Source of the DNA: Candidatus Aristotella avistercoris
GTDB taxonomy: Bacteria > Bacillota > Clostridia > Oscillospirales > Ruminococcaceae
Length of the DNA: 61,831 bases
Assembly: GCA_904397835.1 (NCBI GenBank)
Contig: CAJFOV010000025.1
Location: 1-61,831 of the forward strand
Direction: 5' to 3'
Shown piece by piece: positions 25,412-31,757 of this stretch. Made by a program: the position numbers and the translations under genes. The notes below the pieces were generated by a model. It saw only the letters and a program-made list of their open reading frames with translations. It was not told the origin of the DNA and made no database searches. Positions within the stretch are counted from its first letter, which is position 1, and each line of letters begins with the position of its first letter.

Positions 25412-26473
25412 TCAGTGGACCTGGTTGGTCTTTTTCTTGGCGACAATGATCCCGTGGCGCACCTTCATGGCCAGGTTGAACAGGGCGTTGACCGCCCGGT
25501 TGGCGACCAGGTTGAACTCCCCGGCGTAGACGACATGCTCCCCTTGGAACCCGCTCTTGAAGCGGTAGATGCCCGCCATGGAGCTGTCCACATCCTGGGG
25601 CAGGGGGGTGCCGTAGAAGTCGTAGACATCCGCCCCGGTGTCCATGGCCCACTGCATCATCTCCCACTGCATCAGATAGCTGGGCATGACGTTGCGGTTC
25701 TCGTTGTCAGAGGCGCCAAACAGGTAGGTCACCCGGCCGGAGAAATTGGAGCAGAAGGCCGCCGACACGGGCCGGTCCTGGTAGTAGCACAAAAAGAGGC
25801 ACATTTCCTCCGGAAAGGTCTCCAACATTCTGCGGTAGTAATCCAAGGAGCGGATGATAAAGTGATCCCGCTTGGCGGTGACAACGTGCAGGTTGTAGAA
25901 GTCCTCCACCCCCTCCACGCCCATGCGCTTGCAGACCACGCCGTGGCGCATGGCCACCCGGATGTTGTAGCGGGTCTTCTGCTTAAAGGAGGCCAGCAGC
26001 TCCTCCTTGGTCCTGCTCTGCAGGTGTGGGATCACATAGACGGTGCGCACCTGGGCGGTCTGGCTGGGGGGCGCGTCGGGGGTAAAGTTACAGCCCAGCT
26101 GGACAAAGTTGTCGATGGCCTCCTGGTCGTTGGCCAATAGGGCGGGGTCCATCTTGATCAGGAACCCCCGATGGCGCTTGGCCACCGCCTTGGCCCCCTC
26201 CAACAGATCTGCTAGAACTGCGCGGTCGTGGTAGTCGCACACCGGCCCCCTGGGGGCATAGATCAAATTGTAGGGCAGCATGGGGATGGGGTTGCGGTAG
26301 AGCAGCAGCATCCCGCCCCGGATGGCCCCATCCTCCCCGCGGGAAACCACAATTTCAGACTTCCAATTGTCCTTGACCTTGGGCCAACGGGCCGATTGGG
26401 TGAAGTTCCCGTTGGGATGGCTTTTGACAAAGCGCTCATACTCCTCATATTGTGCAGGCGAAAGGATCTCCAA
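25412..26473 (-). CDS. FemX/FemAB-like aminoacyltransferase
   Basis: The 353-residue protein belongs to the FemABX peptidyltransferase family (a duplicated GNAT-like fold), which adds amino acids from aminoacyl-tRNA to lipid II for interpeptide bridges. Recognisable segments are NGNFTQSARWPKVK near the start, APRGPVCDY, KTRYNIRVAMRHGV in the middle and GIYRFKSGFQGE near the end. I chose TTG 26473 because AAGGAGG is 9 nt upstream; the in-frame ATG 26503 has no ribosome site. The amino acid added is unknown. It has its own promoter and terminator. Confidence 0.87.
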   Translation of the reverse strand: MEILSPAQYEEYERFVKSHPNGNFTQSARWPKVKDNWKSEIVVSRGEDGAIRGGMLLLYRNPIPMLPYNLIYAPRGPVCDYHDRAVLADLLEGAKAVAKRHRGFLIKMDPALLANDQEAIDNFVQLGCNFTPDAPPSQTAQVRTVYVIPHLQSRTKEELLASFKQKTRYNIRVAMRHGVVCKRMGVEGVEDFYNLHVVTAKRDHFIIRSLDYYRRMLETFPEEMCLFLCYYQDRPVSAAFCSNFSGRVTYLFGASDNENRNVMPSYLMQWEMMQWAMDTGADVYDFYGTPLPQDVDSSMAGIYRFKSGFQGEHVVYAGEFNLVANRAVNALFNLAMKVRHGIIVAKKKTNQVH

Positions 26474-26529
26474 AATGGCGCCCCTCCTTCTTCCATTTGT
26501 CATGTATGATAAGAATTACTTAAAAATAT

Positions 26530-26559
26530 ATTATATCACCAACAAAAATTTCATGTCAA
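26530..26559 (-). promoter_or_regulatory. Promoter of the FemX-like gene
   Basis: TTGACA and a perfect TATAAT are separated by 18 nt on the minus strand. Confidence 0.8.
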
Positions 26560-26652
26560 TCAAAGGAATGGTGCTTCGGGAAATTTCTAGGCATGAAAGC
26601 ATGTGTTTGGAGGATCCCATAAATTTTCTCCCCCAAAAGCGACAAATTCCCC

Positions 26653-26681
26653 TTTACAAACAAAAAGGATTGTACTATAAT
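26653..26681 (+). promoter_or_regulatory. Promoter of hutP
   Basis: TTTACA and a perfect TATAAT are separated by 17 nt, 46 nt upstream of the hutP start. The short leader between them is rich in AG dinucleotides. Confidence 0.85.
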
Positions 26682-26727
26682 AAGGCTGTGCTTGAGAGAG
26701 TGAGGGCCATAGCGGAGGTGAGGTCGT

Positions 26728-27165
26728 TTGGAGGATGTTAAAATCCCGTTCGAACTGACCCATGCCGGAATTGGCCGGGTCACAACCTTGCTTGCCATGT
26801 CCATGGGGCTGGAGCAGGAGCGCCAACTCAAGCAGGCGGTCAAGAAGCTTGGCTATCGCGTCTGTATCACTGAAGTTGGCGGTGACTATGGGGAATTTGC
26901 TTCTAAACTCCAACGGGCGGTCATTGGGGCCTCGTTGAACAATGGGGTCATCAGCAAGAGTCCCACTGAGGTACATGCGCTGCTTCATGCGGCGTCGGAG
27001 GCAAAACAGTCCTTTTTGATGAACAAGTCGGATGCCAACAACATTGCCGTCAAGGTGTGTATCACCCGCGGAGAGCATTGGATTGCTGTAGGCATGTTTG
27101 GTTATTCGGCCATGAGCACATTGACCAACCATGAGCGGGTTGGCCTTGGGATTATGCACATCTAG
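26728..27165 (+). CDS. hutP: HutP family RNA-binding antiterminator
   Basis: The 145-residue protein matches HutP, which in Bacillus subtilis binds L-histidine and Mg2+ and then UAG-rich RNA to prevent termination ahead of the histidine-use operon. The ligand residues are in place: His83 and His87 in EVHALLHAA (HxxxH), a third His in TNHERVGL, and the family C-terminus GLGIMHI. The start is TTG 26728 behind GGAGGTG. The gene is followed by an intrinsic terminator and then a CoA-transferase, so it probably controls that operon. The ligand could be histidine or another amino acid. Confidence 0.88.
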   Translation: MEDVKIPFELTHAGIGRVTTLLAMSMGLEQERQLKQAVKKLGYRVCITEVGGDYGEFASKLQRAVIGASLNNGVISKSPTEVHALLHAASEAKQSFLMNKSDANNIAVKVCITRGEHWIAVGMFGYSAMSTLTNHERVGLGIMHI

Positions 27166-27219
27166 CTTTTCGTTCTACCATGCAGATCTCTAGTGTAACA
27201 TAGAGAGTATGAGAGATGA

Positions 27220-27263
27220 AATGATACTGTTACCCAGTATTGTTTTATCTCTTTTTATTTTCT
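27220..27263 (+). terminator. Intrinsic terminator between hutP and the CoA-transferase gene
   Basis: AATGATACTG pairs with CAGTATTGTT (10 bp including two G-U pairs, loop TTACC), followed by TTTATCTCTTTTTATTTTC. An AG-rich stretch with two TAG triplets (27191 and 27201) lies just upstream. Confidence 0.75.
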
Positions 27264-27285
27264 CATCATTTCCTCTTGATATTCG

Positions 27286-27325
27286 TTGCACGGGGATATC
27301 TGGGGACATTCCCTGCAACCCATAT
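27286..27325 (+). other. Hairpin just upstream of the CoA-transferase gene
   Basis: A GTTGCAcGGG arm pairs with CCCTGCAAC (one bulge), enclosing about 15 nt, roughly 30 nt before the TTG start. It may stabilise the mRNA or take part in attenuation; there is no T run. Confidence 0.4.
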
Positions 27326-27350
27326 AGAAAACTGATATGAGGTGATCAAA

Positions 27351-28556
27351 TTGGCAAAGAAACCATTGGACGGTGTCAAGGTGCTGGATCTGACCAGAGT
27401 GCTGGCCGGCCCCTACTGCACCATGGTGCTCAAAAACCTGGGTGCTGAAATCATCAAGGTGGAAAGACCGGTTACAGGTGATGATTCCCGTGCCTATGGC
27501 CCCTATGTCAATGGGGAAAGTATGTACTTTACCTCCATCAACCGGGGGAAAAAGAGCATCACCATTGATCTGAAGAGTGAGGAGGGCAAGAAGGTCCTCA
27601 CTGGCCTGATCAAAGAGTGCGATGTGATCGTTGAGAACTACAAACCCGGCACCATGGAGAAGCTGGGCTTTGGCTATGAGGATATCAAAAAGATCAATCC
27701 CGAGATCATCTATGCAGCCATGTCCGGTTTTGGCCATACTGGCCCCTATTCCAAACGTCCTGCCTACGACATGATCGTGCAGGGTATGGGCGGTGTCATG
27801 AGCATCACCGGCGAGCCTGGCGGCAAGCCCGTGCGTGTGGGTACCTCCATCGGCGACATCACTGCCGGTATCTTTGGTGCCATTGGCATCTTGGCGGCCC
27901 TGTATGAGAAGAAGGGCACCAAGGACGAGGGCCAAAAGGTGGATGTGGCTATGCTCGATTGCCAGCTGGCCATTCTGGAGAACGCCATTGCCAAGTACTC
28001 TGCCACCGGCGTTGTGCCCGGTCCTCTGGGCGCGAAGCACCCCTCCATTGCTCCCTTTGAGGCCTACAAGACCGCAGACAGTTACATCATCCTGGCCTGC
28101 GGCAACGATAAGCTCTGGGCTAAGTTCTGCAACCTGGTTGGCAAACCCGAGTGGATCGAGGATCCCCGCTTTGTGACCAATGCAGACCGCAGCTCCAACT
28201 TGAATGAGCTCAGCCCCATGATGGAGGAAATCTTCATGACCAAGACCACCGACGAGTGGCTGGATCTCCTCATCGGTGCTGGCCTGCCTGCTGGCCCCAT
28301 CAATACGGTGGACCGCATCTTCAAGGATCCTCAGGTGGCTGCAAGACACATGCTCATTGAGGCCGAGCAGCCCAATGCCGGCAAAGTAACCGTTGCAGGC
28401 AACCCCATCAAGCTGTCCTCCGTCCCCATGGAGGAGGAAGTTCCCACCGATCCCGCTCCTGGTCTGGGCGAGCATACTGCCGAGATTCTGCGTGAATATT
28501 TGGGCATGGATGACGCCGCCGTCGAGGAGTATGTCAACAAGTTTAACGTCCGCTAG
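27351..28556 (+). CDS. Class III (CaiB/BaiF) CoA-transferase
   Basis: The 401-residue protein starts at TTG 27351 (AGGTG 6 nt upstream), giving MAKKPLDGVKVLDLTRVLAGPYCT. The CaiB/BaiF signature is clear: VLAGPYCTMVLKNLGAEIIKVE, NRGKKSITIDLK, the catalytic-Asp region SKRPAYDMIVQGMGG, and GKPVRVGTSIGDITAG. These enzymes move CoA between acyl-CoA and carboxylic acids. The acid used here cannot be read from sequence. Codon choice favours GGT, GCT and CGT more than neighbouring genes, suggesting high expression. It lies between hutP and an acyl-CoA carboxyltransferase gene, pointing to amino-acid or dicarboxylate fermentation. Confidence 0.9.
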   Translation: MAKKPLDGVKVLDLTRVLAGPYCTMVLKNLGAEIIKVERPVTGDDSRAYGPYVNGESMYFTSINRGKKSITIDLKSEEGKKVLTGLIKECDVIVENYKPGTMEKLGFGYEDIKKINPEIIYAAMSGFGHTGPYSKRPAYDMIVQGMGGVMSITGEPGGKPVRVGTSIGDITAGIFGAIGILAALYEKKGTKDEGQKVDVAMLDCQLAILENAIAKYSATGVVPGPLGAKHPSIAPFEAYKTADSYIILACGNDKLWAKFCNLVGKPEWIEDPRFVTNADRSSNLNELSPMMEEIFMTKTTDEWLDLLIGAGLPAGPINTVDRIFKDPQVAARHMLIEAEQPNAGKVTVAGNPIKLSSVPMEEEVPTDPAPGLGEHTAEILREYLGMDDAAVEEYVNKFNVR

Positions 28557-28575
28557 GATTGTGAGTCTTTTGGCT

Positions 28576-28684
28576 GATGCAGGGAATACACCATAAATTG
28601 CTGTAATCCGTCCTACACAACATTTCCACCCCCTGCATCGCCGGAGTGCTCCATCGGATCCGGCGCGGTTTGACCGTTAAAACC
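28576..28684 (+). other. Three successive intercistronic hairpins
   Basis: GATGCAGGG/CCCTGCATC (28576-28584 with 28631-28639), CGCCGGA/TCCGGCG (28639-28665) and GGTTT/AAACC (28667-28684) fill the gap between the CoA-transferase and carboxyltransferase genes. None has a T run, so RNA processing or differential mRNA stability is more likely than termination. Confidence 0.5.
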
Positions 28685-28713
28685 ATAACAGAATAAGATT
28701 GATGGAGGAAACA

Positions 28714-30258
28714 ATGACTAAGATTGAAGAGCTTCAGTCCCGCAAAGAGGCCCTCCTGCAGGGCGGCGGAGCTGCACGCATTGAAAAACAGCACGAGCAG
28801 GGCAAGTGGACCGCCAGAGAGCGGCTCAACTACCTGTTTGACCCCGATACGTTTGTGGAGCTTGACACCTTTGTGGAGCACCGCAGCACCTATTTTGGCC
28901 TGGATAAGAAGAAATTCCCCTCCGATGGCGTGGTCTGCGGCTACGGCAAGGTCTACGGCAGAACGGTCTATGCCTATGCCCAGGACTTCACCGTCCAGGG
29001 CGGCTCCCTGGGTGAGGCCCATGCGGATAAGATCTGCAAGGTGTTGGAGAACGCCCTGAAGGTGGGCGCCCCTGTGGTTGGTATGAACGATTCCGGCGGC
29101 GCCAGAATCCAGGAGGGCATCTGTGCACTCTCCGGCTTCGGCAAGATGTTCTTCCGCAACACCGCCGCTTCCGGCGTGATCCCCCAGATCTCCGCCATCA
29201 TGGGCCCCTGTGCCGGCGGCGCTGTGTACTCTCCCGCTCTGACCGACTTTGTGTACATGGTGGACCAGAGCAGCAGAATGTTTATCACCGGTCCTGACGT
29301 CATCAAGACCGTCACCGGCGAGGATATCACCGCTGAAAAGTTGGGCGGCGCCACCACCCACAACACCGTCAGCGGCGTGGCACACTTCAAAGCTTCCTCT
29401 GACCAGGATTGCATCGATCAGATCAAACGTCTGCTCAGCTTCCTGCCCTCCAGCTCCAGAGAGGCTGGACCTCCGGTCTACGCCTGCAACGACGATCCCA
29501 ACCGCCTGTGCCCTGAGCTGGATACCGTTATGCCTGAGAGTCCCAACAGAGCCTACGACATGTACAAGGTCATCACTGCCCTGGTGGACAATGGTGACTA
29601 CTATGATTACATGAAGGGCTATGCCAAGAATATCATCACCGTCTTTGCACGGATGAACGGCAAATCTGTCGGCATCATTGCCAACCAGCCCCGGGTTGCC
29701 GCCGGCTGCTTGGATATCAACGCTTCTGACAAGGCCGCCCGCTTCATCCGCACCTGTGACGCCTTTAAGATCCCCCTGTTGACCCTGGTGGATGTCCCGG
29801 GCTTCCTGCCTGGTTCCCACGAGGAGACCGGCGGCATCATCCGTCACGGCGCCAAGATGCTCTACGCCTACAGCGAGGCCACTGTGCCCAAGATCACCCT
29901 GATCCTGCGCAAGGCCTATGGCGGTGCATACCTGGCCATGTGCTGCAAGGAGCTGGGTGCTGACCTGAACCTGGCCTGGCCCACTGCTGAGGTCGCTGTT
30001 ATGGGGGCCGAGGGTGCCGCGAAGATCGTCTTTAAGAAAGAAATTGCGGCTGCCGAGGATCCCGACGCCAAGCGGGCCGAGAAGATTCAGGAGTACCAGG
30101 AGCTGTTTAACAACCCCTATCGTGCAGCTGAGAGAGGTTTTGTGGACGATGTGATTGTCCCCTCCACCTCCAGAAAAGTGATCATCTCCGCATTTGAAAT
30201 GCTTGCCAATAAGGTCGAATCCAGACCTGAAAAGAAACACGGGAACATTCCCCTCTAG
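28714..30258 (+). CDS. Acyl-CoA carboxyltransferase/decarboxylase alpha subunit (MmdA/PccB type)
   Basis: The 514-residue protein has two crotonase-fold halves as in propionyl-CoA carboxylase beta and methylmalonyl-CoA decarboxylase alpha. The acyl-CoA site is marked by NDSGGARIQEG and IMGPCAGGAVYSPAL; the biotin side by IANQPRVAAGCLDI, VDVPGFLPGSHEE, IIRHGAKMLYA and RKAYGGAYLAM. The length fits MmdA (about 510) rather than glutaconyl-CoA decarboxylase GcdA (about 590). Biotin carrier and membrane sodium-pump subunits are not in this window. ATG 28714 has GGAGG 5 nt upstream. It is expected to decarboxylate or carboxylate an acyl-CoA made by the upstream transferase. Confidence 0.9.
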   Translation: MTKIEELQSRKEALLQGGGAARIEKQHEQGKWTARERLNYLFDPDTFVELDTFVEHRSTYFGLDKKKFPSDGVVCGYGKVYGRTVYAYAQDFTVQGGSLGEAHADKICKVLENALKVGAPVVGMNDSGGARIQEGICALSGFGKMFFRNTAASGVIPQISAIMGPCAGGAVYSPALTDFVYMVDQSSRMFITGPDVIKTVTGEDITAEKLGGATTHNTVSGVAHFKASSDQDCIDQIKRLLSFLPSSSREAGPPVYACNDDPNRLCPELDTVMPESPNRAYDMYKVITALVDNGDYYDYMKGYAKNIITVFARMNGKSVGIIANQPRVAAGCLDINASDKAARFIRTCDAFKIPLLTLVDVPGFLPGSHEETGGIIRHGAKMLYAYSEATVPKITLILRKAYGGAYLAMCCKELGADLNLAWPTAEVAVMGAEGAAKIVFKKEIAAAEDPDAKRAEKIQEYQELFNNPYRAAERGFVDDVIVPSTSRKVIISAFEMLANKVESRPEKKHGNIPL

Positions 30259-30274
30259 TGTTTCTCCCTCCCCC

Positions 30275-30300
30275 GGGGCCTGCCCTCCCCGGCAGGCCCC
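30275..30300 (+). terminator. Hairpin ending the CoA-transferase/carboxyltransferase operon
   Basis: GGGGCCTGCC pairs perfectly with GGCAGGCCCC across ctcccc. The following sequence is C-rich, then T-rich about 20 nt later. Confidence 0.6.
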
Positions 30301-31007
30301 ACCCCTAACTTTGGTGTTTTGCTGTTTGGGTACAATCCCCTATTTTACCTCCTTCCCCTACCAACAATCCCCTACATTCCAACCCCCGTAACCAGGCAGC
30401 AATCACATATTTTCCCTTTGCAGCCGCAGTTGGTGCAAGAAGCCTGCTATCACCTGCCAAACATCTTACCCTTCCGTTCCACTACACATAAATGCAACCA
30501 TTTTCTTATTGTATTGGCTTGCGGCTGCAGGGGAACCCCGATCTGTTCGGCAACATGCCGTTGTGACATTTCTAGTTGGATCTCTACTGATTTTCAATCT
30601 CGTTCCAATTTCATGTTTGCTACAGTTTTTGCATCTGCGTTTCACAGACATCTGCATCTGCAACGGCATCTGCTATTACCCCTGTGAGATAAAATATATA
30701 ACCTCCTCTTGTATCTGCCACACATGCAGCGATCCCGATGCACGCCAACAATCGTCTCAGCTTTCCGTTTTATCAAACACTCCGGTTGTGTCATTCCAAC
30801 CATATCCCCTGGTGAGATACTGTCCCACTCCTATATATTTTAGATCATAGATGCCGTTGAAGTTTGTCCCCAACTTTATCCCTACATTCCACTCCTACAT
30901 CCCACCAAACATTTTCCTTTTCACCTCATATCACTTCAACGGCATCTCGCAGATCCGTCATCTTGTTTTCGAGATGTTTATTTCCTACCCATTTCCAACC
31001 AATTCCA
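30301..31007. ncRNA. Candidate large structured RNA (gene-free region)
   Basis: No credible ORF occupies this 700-nt stretch, yet it is full of long-range pairings. TGCAGCCGCA (30419-30428) pairs with TGCGGCTGCA (30530-30539), extended by TTCCC/GGGAA. ATGCCGTTG (30555) pairs with CAACGGCAT (30661). AGATGCCGTTGAAGT (30849-30863) pairs perfectly with 30933-30947 around a 69-nt loop with almost no G. CATCTCG (30943) can instead pair with CGAGATG (30970). CATCTGC occurs four times in 30632-30673; CCCTACATTCCA and CCCCTG(G)TGAGATA occur twice each. The plus strand is G-poor. A terminator-like hairpin closes it at 31008-31044. The strand is unproven; plus is slightly favoured. This is inference from pairing only. 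Confidence 0.45.
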
Positions 31008-31047
31008 TGAAAAACGGCTGATCCGATGGATCGGCCGTTTTTCATTT
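31008..31047 (+). terminator. Strong bidirectional terminator hairpin
   Basis: AAAAACGGCtGATCC pairs with GATCgGCCGTTTTT with a short loop and T's on the 3' side in both directions. Confidence 0.8.
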
Positions 31048-31126
31048 GTTACGGCAGGTCGATCACCGCACCCAACCATGGAGAGAGGTTGAAAGGAAAA
31101 TGAAGTGCTCTTTTTGCTGGAAATGG

Positions 31127-31155
31127 TTGCAGTTCCCAGTTTCTTGTGATAAATT
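31127..31155 (+). promoter_or_regulatory. Possible promoter of the lipoprotein gene
   Basis: TTGCAG and TAAATT are 17 nt apart, about 70 nt upstream of the GTG start; the match is only moderate. Confidence 0.35.
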
Positions 31156-31223
31156 AGATCTAGGTTTCAAATTTTAAAAGAAAAAATATCTGAATTTTGG
31201 GAAGTTCGATAGGCGGTGATTTT

Positions 31224-31757
31224 GTGAAAAGGAGATTTGTCACGCTCGGTGCGGTGGTATTGGCCCTGTTTCTGCTGGTCGGATGCGGGGAGGAGGATCA
31301 GATGCGAGAGGATCTGACCACCACACTGGATGCCCTCATCACACAGGACGGACGGGAGGCGTGTTACCTCTATCAGGCAGGGCCTCTGCAGGCCCAGGCC
31401 CCCGATTCCCCTGTGTTGAATGATGTCAAAAGCAAGGTGACCTATGAGATTGGTGAGATGGGCGATGGGACAGCCACGGTGCGTTTCACCACGCCGGACC
31501 TTCTGCAGATTCTGCAGAGCTGTGCAGAGGCCGGGGCAGCGGATACCCAGGACCTTTTGGATACCGTTCAGCAGAAGCTGCAGGGGGATTATCCCACCCG
31601 GGAATATGCGGTGACGGTTCGGCTGCAGAAGGTGGAGGACCACTGGTATCTGGTCCCGGACACCCAGTTGGAGAACGTGCTCAGCGGCGGAATCATTGAG
31701 GGGTACACCGACCAGGTTTCTGACTGGATTGACGAAATGGAGGGAGCAAATCGATGA
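31224..31757 (+). CDS. Small lipoprotein of unknown function
   Basis: The GTG at 31224 lies 5 nt after AGGCGGTG and gives 177 residues. The signal MKRRFVTLGAVVLALFLLVG ends in the lipobox LVGC. The mature part is acidic and mixes helices with a beta segment (YAVTVRLQKVEDHWYLVPD) resembling DUF4878 or NTF2-like lumazine-binding folds, though no motif is decisive. Its stop overlaps the start of the next gene (ATGA), so the two products probably act together at the cell surface. Confidence 0.75.
   Translation: MKRRFVTLGAVVLALFLLVGCGEEDQMREDLTTTLDALITQDGREACYLYQAGPLQAQAPDSPVLNDVKSKVTYEIGEMGDGTATVRFTTPDLLQILQSCAEAGAADTQDLLDTVQQKLQGDYPTREYAVTVRLQKVEDHWYLVPDTQLENVLSGGIIEGYTDQVSDWIDEMEGANR

Noticed and set aside
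28543-30240. 565-codon minus-strand frame across the carboxyltransferase gene
   Set aside because: Shadow of a highly biased coding gene; no start signal or known domain.
30319-30687. 122-codon plus-strand ORF in the structured region
   Set aside because: No ribosome binding site, odd composition (Pro, His, Leu, Cys rich), and it cuts across the inverted repeats.
30301-31007. CsrB-like sponge RNA on the minus strand because of many GGA triplets
   Set aside because: GGA is only modestly enriched for such a G-rich, C-poor strand, and most copies are not in hairpin loops. The region is kept only as a structured-RNA candidate.
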